64,000 nt of DNA, from NCBI GenBank assembly GCA_963775085.1, contig CAVZHO010000010.1:239365-303364 (forward strand), given 5' to 3'. The DNA comes from JAAFIP01 sp963775085. GTDB lineage: Bacteria; Pseudomonadota; Gammaproteobacteria; Burkholderiales; Burkholderiaceae_C. How positions within the stretch are numbered: the stretch's first letter is position 1; every line of letters starts with the position of its first letter. Below are positions 24,798-32,984 of the stretch, piece by piece. A model generated the notes under the pieces. That model was not told where the DNA came from. It searched no databases and saw only the letters and a program-made list of their open reading frames with translations. Position numbers and translations under genes: made by a program.

Positions 24798-26795
24798 TCA
24801 AGGCAAATCCTTGTTTACCTCTGGCGCACTCACCTCACGCGGGCCGACGGTGCCCAGCCGCGCTTTGAGGCTTTGTGCCTGGCCAGTGAGGATGGCGGCG
24901 TACATGGTGGTATTGGCCAGCACCTTCTTCACGTAGTCGCGGGTTTCGGCAAAGGGCACGTTTTCGGCCCAGGCGGCGGCCTCGATGATGGGGCCACCGG
25001 CCACGCCGCGCCAGACGCGGGGGCGGTTGGGGCCCGCGTTGTAGGCGGCGGCGGCCAGCGGCATGGAGCCGGCAAAGTCGTCCAGCGCGAGCTTGAGGTA
25101 GGCCGTGCCGATGGTGATGTTGGTGTCCCGGTTGTTGATCTGCTCGGCGGTAAAGCCCTCCAGGCCAATCTTTTTGGCCGTCCAGCGCGCGGTGGCGGGC
25201 ATGACCTGCATCAGGCCCGATGCACCCACGCCCGAGCGCGCGTCCATGATGAAGCGGCTTTCCTGGCGGATCAGGCCGTACACATAGGCGGGGTCTACGC
25301 CGGTGCTGTTGCTGCGCTGGATGACCTGCTCTTTAAACGGCATGGGGAAACGCTGGGCGGTGTCGATGCCTTCCTTGGTGCGCTCGCTGGTGTTGATGCA
25401 GCGGTCCCACACCTCGTGGTGGCAGGCAAAGTCGGCGGCGGCCAACAGCTCGCGCTCGGTCATGCCGCCCTTGGTGTGCAGGTTGGTGCTGTAGTTCCAC
25501 TCGCGCACGCCTTCGCTGCGCAGGCCGATGGCAATGGCGTACAGCGCGCGGTTCAGGCCGCCATTGAGACGAGCGGCCTCTTTCTCGGGCAGCGTGGGTG
25601 CGGCGGGGCGGGCGGGCGCGGTGATGGGCTGGCCCAGCTCTTCCATCGCCAGCATTTCGTAAAAGCCTTTGGGCGAGGCAATGCTCTCCAGCAGGATTTG
25701 TGCCTCGGCCCGCTCGGCGCTGCCTGCAGGCGCGCCCGCCATTAGAGCGCGCGCCTTCCAGTAGACGAAGGTGGGGTCTTTGCGGGCCTCATCGCTCATG
25801 GCGTTGACGGCATCCCGTACGACAGACCACTGCTTGGCACCGTGGCCCGAACGCAGCGCGGCGCGCACCTTCCAGCCCAGCAGTTCGTCGTTTAAATGCT
25901 CGTTATTTGCGCGGGCGTAATAGCTGTTGGCTTGAGGGTCTTGCTTGAGCGCGGCCTGCTTGCCCAGCACGCCCCAGACCCAGCCGGCCTGCTCGGGTGC
26001 AAGGGCGGCCGCCCATTTGGCCTGCAGCGCAGCAGCCGTGGGTTCGTAGTCGCTGGTGGCCATTTTGATCAACGCCAGCGTCACCAGTTGCTTACGCGCC
26101 GCCGCGCCCTTGCCGGTGAGAAACTTGGCCGGGCTGGCATTGATGTCGGCCACCAGCGCCGCCGACTCGGGCGCGACGATTTGCACCGCGTTGCTGGCGG
26201 CACGGGGGCGGTTGATCTCCATGCTGGTGCGGGCCTTGCGCCACACATCCATGGCGCTGAGTTTTTTGCTCTCGTACAGTGCTTGGGCGGCGCTGGTGCA
26301 GCCCTCCTCCGCATCGCGCAGGCTATACCAGGTGCGGCGCACTTCGTCGGCCACGTCTTGGCCCTGGGTGTGCTCGATCAGACGGGCGTAGCAGCGCACC
26401 TCACGGTCGTCTTGCATGCGGTACTGGGGATATTCGGCGGCAAAGCTGGTCCAGTCGCGGCGCTGTCCCAAGAGCAGGAGCCAGTCGTTGCGCAGCCGGT
26501 CTTCATGGTAGGTGCCCGCCATGCGCTGCATGGCCTCTTGCACCTCTTGCGCGCTGGCCTGCTCCAGCCGGGACTTGATGTCCCAGTACACCGCCTGCGC
26601 TTGCAGCACATGGCCACGCGCTTGCGGCAGCAAGGCCGCCAAGCGCGTCTTGTCGCCGCGCTTGAAGGCCTGGGCCATGTCCAGCATGGCCTCGTCGCCG
26701 CGTTGGTTTTGCGCACACACATTGGCAGAGAGGCTAGCCGAGAGCGCAAACACGCTGAAACATGCCAGAATGAGCGAGGTGAATTTTTGGGTCAT
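24798..26795 (-). CDS. slt: Soluble lytic murein transglycosylase
   Basis: About 665 residues with a signal peptide (MTQKFTSLILACFSVFALSA, cleavage near NVCAQ). A long alpha-superhelical U/L-type region follows, then a C-terminal SLT domain with YVYGLIRQESRF (catalytic Glu), GASGLMQVMPATA and AAAYNAGPNRP. It cleaves peptidoglycan glycan strands in the periplasm. ATG 26795 gives the shortest good signal peptide; in-frame starts at 26816 and 26864 exist, the latter overlapping the divergent 5-FCL gene. Confidence 0.88.
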   Translation of the reverse strand: MTQKFTSLILACFSVFALSASLSANVCAQNQRGDEAMLDMAQAFKRGDKTRLAALLPQARGHVLQAQAVYWDIKSRLEQASAQEVQEAMQRMAGTYHEDRLRNDWLLLLGQRRDWTSFAAEYPQYRMQDDREVRCYARLIEHTQGQDVADEVRRTWYSLRDAEEGCTSAAQALYESKKLSAMDVWRKARTSMEINRPRAASNAVQIVAPESAALVADINASPAKFLTGKGAAARKQLVTLALIKMATSDYEPTAAALQAKWAAALAPEQAGWVWGVLGKQAALKQDPQANSYYARANNEHLNDELLGWKVRAALRSGHGAKQWSVVRDAVNAMSDEARKDPTFVYWKARALMAGAPAGSAERAEAQILLESIASPKGFYEMLAMEELGQPITAPARPAAPTLPEKEAARLNGGLNRALYAIAIGLRSEGVREWNYSTNLHTKGGMTERELLAAADFACHHEVWDRCINTSERTKEGIDTAQRFPMPFKEQVIQRSNSTGVDPAYVYGLIRQESRFIMDARSGVGASGLMQVMPATARWTAKKIGLEGFTAEQINNRDTNITIGTAYLKLALDDFAGSMPLAAAAYNAGPNRPRVWRGVAGGPIIEAAAWAENVPFAETRDYVKKVLANTTMYAAILTGQAQSLKARLGTVGPREVSAPEVNKDLP

Positions 26796-26825
26796 GGGTT
26801 TCAATACTAAAGGCATACCCCGATT

Positions 26826-27512
26826 ATGGACAAAACGCATATCCGCAAGCAACTGGTAGAACAACGCCTGAACCTGCCTGACCGCCTACAGCGCGCCGAG
26901 CAGCTGCAGCGCGTCATGCGCATCTGGCTGGTGGGCCGACCCGATGCCGTCATCGGAGCCTACTGGCCCATCAAGGGCGAGTTTGACCCGCTACCTGCAC
27001 TGTACCGCTGGCAAGAGGACGGCGCACTGGGCGGCTACCAAAGCCCTACTGTGGACGATAAATCACCCAAAACGAAGGCAGATAGTGCGCAAGCAGCTAC
27101 TAATTTTATAGCTTCTGTCACGCAGTCTGTACACAATCTGGTCAGCGGCAGCCCCCTCTCGCCGCGCAAAATTGGCCTGCCGGTGATGGACAAAGTCCAC
27201 AAAACCCTGACCTTTTACGCTTGGTATCCCGGCTGCCCGATGGAAGAAGACGCTTACAACATCCCCAAGCCCAAAGACACCGAAGTGGTAGTGCCCACCC
27301 TGCTGTTTGTACCCTGCGTCGGCTTTGGCCCGGGCGGCTACCGGCTGGGCTATGGCGGCGGTTTTTATGACCGTACCCTGGCGAATCTGCAACCCAAGCC
27401 AGTGACGGTGGGCTTGGCCTACGCGCATGCCTACGTTCCCACCTTTGAACCCGAACCGCACGATGTGCCCTTGGCGGCGATATTGACGGAAGACGGGCAA
27501 GCCTATCCCTGA
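26826..27512 (+). CDS. 5-formyltetrahydrofolate cyclo-ligase
   Basis: A 228-residue protein of the 5-FCL (ygfA) family. It has an N-terminal RKQLVEQRLNL, YWPIKGEFDPLP, and C-terminal VGFGPGGYRLGYGGGFYDRT, the nucleotide-binding motif. It makes 5,10-methenyl-THF from 5-formyl-THF with ATP. A repeat copy (27066-27118) adds about 20 residues (KTKADSAQAATNFIASVTQ) in frame in the middle of the protein. It is divergent from the transglycosylase gene. Confidence 0.87.
   Translation: MDKTHIRKQLVEQRLNLPDRLQRAEQLQRVMRIWLVGRPDAVIGAYWPIKGEFDPLPALYRWQEDGALGGYQSPTVDDKSPKTKADSAQAATNFIASVTQSVHNLVSGSPLSPRKIGLPVMDKVHKTLTFYAWYPGCPMEEDAYNIPKPKDTEVVVPTLLFVPCVGFGPGGYRLGYGGGFYDRTLANLQPKPVTVGLAYAHAYVPTFEPEPHDVPLAAILTEDGQAYP
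27066..27118 (-). repeat. Dispersed repeat copy 7 (inside 5-FCL gene)
   Basis: On the minus strand it reads GAAGCTATAAAATTAGTAGC, then TGCTTGCGCACTATC. It belongs to the GCTTGCGC subtype. It is read in frame on the plus strand as an Ala/Thr/Ser-rich insert. Confidence 0.65.
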
Positions 27513-27531
27513 GTCGGCGTAAGTAAATGCG

Positions 27532-28533
27532 CTAGTCGTCCAGCGACCCGGTCTCGACATCACTGCCAGGCACCTCGCCAATTGCGCTACGGGTTTGTTT
27601 TGCCTGTGCCTTGAGCCAATTGCAAAAAGCAGTCACCTCTGCGCGGGCCAGCGTGCTGGAACGGGCGCGCGGGCCCAACACCAGCCAGAAGGCCATGGGT
27701 GAGTCGATGCGCAGCTTGGGCAATAGCTCGACCAAGTCGCCGCTGTTCAAATGCTCGGCAACTAGCGGCGTGCGTGCCAGCACCACGCCCTGGCCCGTCA
27801 GAGCCGTTTGCACCATCTGATAGGCGTAATTAAAGAACAGCCAACGCTTGGGCTCCAGCTTGGGCAGGTGCTGCATATCCAGCCAGCGCCGCCAGGACAG
27901 CCACTCCAGGTGGGTGCTGTGCGCGTCACCTGCTTCGATCAAGGTGAAGTTGGCAAAGTCTGCCGCGCTTTTGATTTTGGGCTGGCTTTTCAGTAGCCAC
28001 GGACTGGCCACCGGCGTGAGCTGCTCACCAAACAGGCGGATGGCGTGCGCGGGCATCTTGGCCGCCGGGCCGTAGCGCAGGGCAATGTCCACGTCGGCCG
28101 TCTCCATATCGACCGATGCGTCTGAAGCATCAATGCGGATATCAATATCGGCATTTTCTTTTTGAAATACTTCCAGCCGGGGAATCAACCACATTGATGC
28201 AAACGATGCAAAGGTGGTCAACGACACCTGCTTGCGCCCCGTGCTGGTACGGATCTGCCGCACCGCGCTGTCAATGCGCTCCAGCCCGGGCGCGCTGGCG
28301 CCCAGCAGCAGCATGCCTGCGGCCGTCAGCTCCACGGCCCGGGTGTGGCGGTTAAACAGGCTGGCACCGACCTCTTCCTCCAGCGCCTGGATTTGCCGTG
28401 ACACCGCTGACTGCGTCAGCGCCAGTTCCTCCGCTGCCGCGCGAAAGTTCAGGTGCCGCGACACCGCAGCAAAGGCGCGCAGATTGCCCGCGCCGATGGG
28501 GCGGGTGCGGAGATGGGTTTGTGAATGGAGCAT
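27532..28533 (-). CDS. LysR-family transcriptional regulator (GcvA-like)
   Basis: A 333-residue protein. The N-terminal HTH is LRAFAAVSRHLNFRAAAEEL with TQSAVSRQIQALEEEVGASL. The C-terminal effector domain contains FASMWLIPRL and the DVDIALRYG motif of the GcvA subgroup. Its target is unknown, because no divergent metabolic gene lies next to it. A REP-like hairpin (28560-28599) sits just upstream of the start codon. Confidence 0.82.
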   Translation of the reverse strand: MLHSQTHLRTRPIGAGNLRAFAAVSRHLNFRAAAEELALTQSAVSRQIQALEEEVGASLFNRHTRAVELTAAGMLLLGASAPGLERIDSAVRQIRTSTGRKQVSLTTFASFASMWLIPRLEVFQKENADIDIRIDASDASVDMETADVDIALRYGPAAKMPAHAIRLFGEQLTPVASPWLLKSQPKIKSAADFANFTLIEAGDAHSTHLEWLSWRRWLDMQHLPKLEPKRWLFFNYAYQMVQTALTGQGVVLARTPLVAEHLNSGDLVELLPKLRIDSPMAFWLVLGPRARSSTLARAEVTAFCNWLKAQAKQTRSAIGEVPGSDVETGSLDD

Positions 28534-28559
28534 GTATCGCGCCTTTTTCTAGTCGGTTG

Positions 28560-28599
28560 GGGACAGAGCAAAACGGGGGGTACCGTTTTGCTCTGTCCC
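28560..28599. repeat. REP-like palindrome upstream of the LysR gene
   Basis: GGGACAGAGCAAAACGG and CCGTTTTGCTCTGTCCC form a perfect 17-base stem around a 6-base loop. The GGACAGAGCAAAA arm resembles the GGTCAGAGCAAAA arm of the palindrome inside paaD (56263-56348). Such elements are typically moved by RAYT (IS200-like) transposases; none is in the window. Confidence 0.7.
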
Positions 28600-28691
28600 G
28601 CAAGATGGATTCGTGTATTCATGCCCTAGGGGCATAAATAGTGTAATGCGAATTCATTGGACTGGCAAGCAACACTGGGGGATCATTCATT

Positions 28692-28712
28692 CCCGCACTT
28701 CATGAGTGCGGG
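28692..28712 (+). promoter_or_regulatory. Hairpin in the leader of the DUF2917 gene
   Basis: CCCGCACT and AGTGCGGG form an 8-base stem with a 5-base loop, ending 7 bases before AAGGAG. It could be a weak terminator (followed by TACTTTTAA) or a leader element affecting translation of the next gene. Confidence 0.4.
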
Positions 28713-28730
28713 TACTTTTAAGGAGTTGCC

Positions 28731-29297
28731 GTGTATACCGAACACCTGTCTTTTGATGGCGCGCTGCATCAGCATCGCGCACCCTGCCCCGCAGTACAGA
28801 ACCCCACCGCGCAGCCCTGCGGATCGTTTGCGCTGCACGCTGGCCGCGCCATGACTTTGCAGCCCTTGCGCGGTGCCATGCTGCGCATCACCCAAGGCCG
28901 CGCCTGGATAACTTTGTCCAGTCAGCCCGGCGATTATTTTTTGCGGACGGGCGATAGCCTACGTGTCCGTGCCAACGACCGAATGGTGATGGAAGCCTGG
29001 CCCGTGCCTGCCAAGTCAACCGCTGCCAGCCCATCGCTGTACTTTGACTGGGACCCCGTGCCCATGCGCCAGGCAGCGCCTTTGCACTTAGCAGTGCGTG
29101 GGAATTGGGCTCCACCAGCGGCACGGCAACCTGCACCGAGTGCAGCGGTGGCTCAGGCCTTGGTGGATTTGCGTACGGCCTTGGGCTTGGCCACAGGCTT
29201 GGCCGCGCGGGCACGCAGCGCGCACTCCAGCGCCAGCGCCGCCCAGGGCCGCATGGCATCGGGCGAGTCCATGGCTTCTTCTGGTGCGCTAAAGTAG
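28731..29297 (+). CDS. DUF2917 domain protein
   Basis: A 188-residue protein. The central region (residues 32-88) has CGSFALHAGRAMTLQPLRG, RITQGRAWITL and the cupin-like GDYFLRTGDSLRV, matching DUF2917. The start GTG has AAGGAG 5 bases upstream. The C-terminal 50 residues are low-complexity Ala/Arg/Ser and overlap the convergent tfoX gene by 145 bases, so the true stop may have been lost. The function of the family is unknown. Confidence 0.65.
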   Translation: MYTEHLSFDGALHQHRAPCPAVQNPTAQPCGSFALHAGRAMTLQPLRGAMLRITQGRAWITLSSQPGDYFLRTGDSLRVRANDRMVMEAWPVPAKSTAASPSLYFDWDPVPMRQAAPLHLAVRGNWAPPAARQPAPSAAVAQALVDLRTALGLATGLAARARSAHSSASAAQGRMASGESMASSGALK

Positions 29298-29545
29298 TTC
29301 ATCGACCGGGGCACGCCCTTCATCGGGTAGGTAAATATGGCGCAGCCCGCCGCCTCGTAGCGACTGCGCGTCTCGTTATCCCCCTTGAGCCACAGTTTCT
29401 CGCCATCGCCCAAGTCGGCCAGAATAGCTAGCGTCAATCCATCTGTGCTGATCCCAAACCCACCAAACATCCGCTTGGCCACGCAAGCGCCTGCGCTGGC
29501 GAGTAGGTCGCAACAGTAATCGGCGAAATCTTTGGACGTGGTCAT
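29153..29545 (-). CDS. TfoX/Sxy N-terminal domain protein
   Basis: A 130-residue protein with the TfoX_N features KRMFGGFGISTDGLTLAILAD and YFSAPEEAMDSP. Homologues include the competence regulator Sxy, but stand-alone N-domain proteins have no firm function. ATG 29545 fits the family; in-frame codons further upstream lie in the divergent queC gene. The Lys/Ala-rich C-terminus (AKPVAKPKAVRKSTKA) is usual in this family. Confidence 0.78.
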   Translation of the reverse strand: MTTSKDFADYCCDLLASAGACVAKRMFGGFGISTDGLTLAILADLGDGEKLWLKGDNETRSRYEAAGCAIFTYPMKGVPRSMNYFSAPEEAMDSPDAMRPWAALALECALRARAAKPVAKPKAVRKSTKA

Positions 29546-29598
29546 GTTTGCATTATCTCGCTCGCACAACTTGCACACAAGTCGCGATAATTGCACGC

Positions 29599-30396
29599 AT
29601 GCAGGACACTCTACGCACCGCCGCCCAAGGCCCCATCCACACCCGCGCCCTCGTGCTGTTTTCGGGCGGGCAGGACTCCACCGCCTGCCTGGCCTACGCG
29701 CTGCAAAAATTTGCCCATGTCGAAACCGTGGGCTTTGACTACGGCCAACGCCACAGCATCGAGCTGGTGCAACGACTGATTGTGTTGAAAGAGTTGCGCC
29801 AACAGTTTCCCGCATGGGGCAGTAAGCTGGGCGACGACCATGTGCTCGATTTAGCCGTGCTGGGCAAGGTGAGCGAAACCTCGCTCACGCGGGACATGGC
29901 CTTCAAGATGGAGCAGTCGGGCTTGCCCAATACCTTTGTACCGGGACGCAACCTGCTGTTTCTCACCCTGGCTGCTGCGCTGGCCTACCGGCGCGAGCTG
30001 CAAGTCATCGTCACCGGGGTGTGCGAGACCGATTTTTCCGGCTACCCGGATTGCCGCGACGACACCATGAAAGCCATGCAACTGGCGCTGTCGCTGGGCA
30101 TGGACAAACGCTTTTTAATCGACACCCCGCTGATGTGGATTGACAAAGCCGCCACTTGGCGCATGACGCAAGATTTGGGCGCTGCATCGGGTGTGGCAGG
30201 CGGTGGCAAAGCGCTACTGAACTTGGTGGTGGAGCATACCCACACCTGCTACTTGGGTGAGCGCAAAGAGCGCCACGCCTGGGGCTATGGCTGCGGCACC
30301 TGTCCGGCCTGTGCGCTCAGGGCGCGTGGCTGGGAGCAGTTCACACTTCAAACTGATCCGGCCTCTTACCCCGCATCGGCGCATAAAACGCCTTGA
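29599..30396 (+). CDS. queC: 7-cyano-7-deazaguanine synthase
   Basis: A 265-residue QueC protein. The PP-loop reads LVLFSGGQDSTACLAYAL, then FDYGQRHSIEL, and the C-terminal zinc site is TCYLGERKER with GYGCGTCPACALRARGW. It makes preQ0 from carboxy-deazaguanine, ammonia and ATP for queuosine. ATG 29599 is 17 residues inside the longest frame and fits the family start. Its end overlaps the convergent acyltransferase by 56 bases. Confidence 0.9.
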   Translation: MQDTLRTAAQGPIHTRALVLFSGGQDSTACLAYALQKFAHVETVGFDYGQRHSIELVQRLIVLKELRQQFPAWGSKLGDDHVLDLAVLGKVSETSLTRDMAFKMEQSGLPNTFVPGRNLLFLTLAAALAYRRELQVIVTGVCETDFSGYPDCRDDTMKAMQLALSLGMDKRFLIDTPLMWIDKAATWRMTQDLGAASGVAGGGKALLNLVVEHTHTCYLGERKERHAWGYGCGTCPACALRARGWEQFTLQTDPASYPASAHKTP

Positions 30397-30928
30397 TGAG
30401 GACCATGTCTTTCTCAATATCGCCAGTGGGCTGGATGGCGGGGCCCAGGCCACCGCGTTTGCGCGCATAGTCCAGATAGGCCAACGCGATAGGCACCTGC
30501 GCACCCAGCGCAATGTAGTAAAACCCGGTTTTCCAGTACCGTGTTTTGCTGCGTGTGCCCTCGGGCGCGACCACCAGTTGCAGCATGCCCTGCGCCGTCT
30601 TCAAGGCATCACTGGATGCTGCCACCAGATTGGTCGATTGCTCCTGGTTGACCGGAATGCCGCCCAGCCACATCATCAGACCACGAAACGGTGGCGTAAA
30701 TATGGCTTGTTTGCCCATCCAGTAAATGTTCAGGCGCAGGGCAAACGCCACCATCAGCGTGTAGGGCAAGTCCCAGTTACTGGTATGCGGCGCGGCAATC
30801 AGCACGCACTTGTCTGCGCCCGCAGGCAAGCTGCCCTCGACTTGCCAGCCCGTGAGTTTGAGAAAAGCAACAGAAAAGTTGCGTAGCAGCGTGTTGACTA
30901 TCGGTGTGGTGAAGATGGTGCGGTGCAT
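30341..30928 (-). CDS. Lysophospholipid acyltransferase family protein
   Basis: A 195-residue PlsC-like protein with the HX4D motif in APHTSNWDLPY, the FPEGTR-equivalent VAPEGTRSK, and FYYIALGAQVPIALAYLDY. It probably transfers acyl groups to glycerol-phosphate or a related acceptor at the inner membrane. ATG 30928 matches homologues; the longer frame to 30991 lacks support. It is 69 bases downstream of an ABC exporter gene on the same strand. Confidence 0.8.
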   Translation of the reverse strand: MHRTIFTTPIVNTLLRNFSVAFLKLTGWQVEGSLPAGADKCVLIAAPHTSNWDLPYTLMVAFALRLNIYWMGKQAIFTPPFRGLMMWLGGIPVNQEQSTNLVAASSDALKTAQGMLQLVVAPEGTRSKTRYWKTGFYYIALGAQVPIALAYLDYARKRGGLGPAIQPTGDIEKDMVLIKAFYAPMRGKRPDQFEV

Positions 30929-30997
30929 GGTCAGAGTATCGCTCAGAGTTACCAGGTTACAGCGGTTGTACAGGAGTAAATGGCTGCACACTTCACC

Positions 30998-32848
30998 TCA
31001 TCGCGTAGACGATGCTATAGAAAACTTCGCCCCTGCCCCCTCTACAGCTGTCTCAAAGCTCCAGTTTGTCGCATGAAAGCTGGCTACCGCAGGTTTGTGC
31101 GCTATAGATACCAAAGCACCTTGGGTCCGGTTCACCATGGCAAGCACCCGTTCATAGATGGTTTTCTCAGCCGCTTCATCCAGCGCGCTGGTGGCTTCGT
31201 CGGCGAACAGCCAGCGAGGCTTTTTAAGGAAAACGCGCGCAAGCGCAAGCCGTTGCTGCTCACCGCCGCTGAGCTTTTGACTCCAGGTGTCTTCCTCGTC
31301 CAAGCGGCTTTTAAGTTGTGGCAGCATCGCCTCGTCCAGTGCCATGCACAACGCCTCGTCGGTGTAGATGCAGGCGTCTTGCGGGTAGGCCAAGGCAATA
31401 CGCAGGGTGGCGTTGGGAAAATAAGGGCGCTGGGGGATGAACATAACCTGCGCATCAAAGTCGGCGGGACGTGCGATGCTGCCGCTGGCACCCAGGTTGG
31501 TAAACGGCCAGATGCCTGCAATGGCACGAAACAGCGTACTTTTGCCGCTGCCCGAAGGCCCCGTGATGATGATGCTGTCACCGGCCTGGGCACACAACTC
31601 GGCATGCTGCACGAGCTGGCTGCCACTGGGCAGTGAGAGTGTGAGGTTGTGCAATTGCAGTGCACCGCCTCGTTGGGTTGTATGCACGGCAGCTGTATTT
31701 TTAGTGACTGCTCGCGCTATATTAGATTGAAAGAATGGCCGGTTTTGCTGCTCATGCAGGGTTTTTGCGCTGACGAGGGAGGTGTCAAAACTGGTCAATC
31801 GGTCCGTTGTGGCCTTCCACGCGGCCAGGTTGGCGTAGTTGTCTACCAACCAACTCAGCGCCTCTTGCACATAGCCAAAGGCCGAAACGATCTGCATCAC
31901 CTGCCCCAGCTGAATGGCTCCGCTAAAGAAACGGGGAGCCGCGAGGATAAACGGAAACACCACCGCCGCCTGGCCAAACCAGACTGTAAACCAGGTCAGA
32001 CGTTTCTCTGTCGCAATGAGTTGGAGATAGTTTTTAAACACGGCTCCAAAGCGCGCATCCAGTGCGCTGCGCTCTACCGTCTCGCCTTGGTCCAGGGCAA
32101 TGGCTTCGCTGTACTCACGCAAGCGCACCATGTGGTGGCGAAAGTCGGCCTCATAGCGTTGCTGGTTAAAGTTCAAGGCCACCAGGGGCCTGCCAATCCT
32201 GTGGGTGATCAGGCTACCCGCGATGGCGTACACCACCGCCATCCACACCATAAAGCCTGCCACTTCATAGGTGCTATCGCCCAGGGTGAATTCAAAGCCA
32301 CTGCTCAAACCCCACAAAATGCCGGTAAAGCTCAGCAAGGTGACCAGCTGGTTCAACAGCCCCATGCTGAGCGAGACAGTGTCAATGGTAAAAAGATTGA
32401 TGTCCTCCTGAATGCGCTGGTCGGGGTTGTCGGCCAGTGCCGGTGCATCTTTGGAAAAGCGCATCAGCTCCAGGGTGTAAAACGCCTTGTGCGCCAACCA
32501 GCGCTGCGTATAGTGCCCCGTCATCCAGGCGCGCCAGCGCACCTGCAGGAGCTGCGTCAGGTAAAACTTGTACACCTCAATGAACACATAAGTGAGCGCC
32601 AGCAAGGTAAAGCGCAACAACTGCTGCCAGAACACCGTTTGATTTCTATTTTGCAGTGCGTCATAAAACACACGGTACCAGTCGTTGATCTGCACCAGCA
32701 TGTAGACCGAGCCCAGATTGAGCAGGACGATGGCCAGCAGCAGGCCACGGGCCTGCCACTTTTGTTCCGATTGGAAATACGGCAACGACAAAGCCCAGAC
32801 CTTACGGACCTGGATTCTAAATTCAGACAGTCTGGCAGCAAGGGACAT
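30998..32848 (-). CDS. ABC transporter, fused permease and ATPase (YddA/ABCD-like), copy 2
   Basis: About 616 residues. The N-terminal ABC_membrane_2 region (about 1-330) includes LPYFQSEQKWQARGLLLAIV and six helices. A linker carrying a repeat-derived segment (NIARAVTKNTAAVHT) follows, then the ATPase domain with Walker A GPSGSGKST, signature LSGGEQQR and Walker B RWLFADEATSALDE. ATG 32848 has GGAGG 5 bases upstream. It is a close paralogue of the preceding gene. Relatives include YddA of E. coli, Rv1819c and SbmA-like proteins; the substrate is unknown. Confidence 0.82.
   Translation of the reverse strand: MSLAARLSEFRIQVRKVWALSLPYFQSEQKWQARGLLLAIVLLNLGSVYMLVQINDWYRVFYDALQNRNQTVFWQQLLRFTLLALTYVFIEVYKFYLTQLLQVRWRAWMTGHYTQRWLAHKAFYTLELMRFSKDAPALADNPDQRIQEDINLFTIDTVSLSMGLLNQLVTLLSFTGILWGLSSGFEFTLGDSTYEVAGFMVWMAVVYAIAGSLITHRIGRPLVALNFNQQRYEADFRHHMVRLREYSEAIALDQGETVERSALDARFGAVFKNYLQLIATEKRLTWFTVWFGQAAVVFPFILAAPRFFSGAIQLGQVMQIVSAFGYVQEALSWLVDNYANLAAWKATTDRLTSFDTSLVSAKTLHEQQNRPFFQSNIARAVTKNTAAVHTTQRGGALQLHNLTLSLPSGSQLVQHAELCAQAGDSIIITGPSGSGKSTLFRAIAGIWPFTNLGASGSIARPADFDAQVMFIPQRPYFPNATLRIALAYPQDACIYTDEALCMALDEAMLPQLKSRLDEEDTWSQKLSGGEQQRLALARVFLKKPRWLFADEATSALDEAAEKTIYERVLAMVNRTQGALVSIAHKPAVASFHATNWSFETAVEGAGAKFSIASSTR
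31688..31743 (+). repeat. Dispersed repeat copy 8 (linker of ABC copy 2)
   Basis: It reads GCTGTATTTTTAGTGACTGC, then TCGCGCTATATTAGATTGAA and AGAATGGCCGG. This is the GCGC subtype. It lies between the membrane and ATPase domains, at the same place as copy 9 in the paralogue. Confidence 0.6.
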
Positions 32849-32984
32849 GGAGACCTCCACGAAGGCAAGGTGTCCTGCGCGAGTGGGTGGGGGCGCAAGC
32901 CACAGCCCAATATACACAATGCACTGCGTCGTGTCTGCTTAAATTTCCCGTTCAGCGTACCTTCAACGCACCCTATACACTGCC

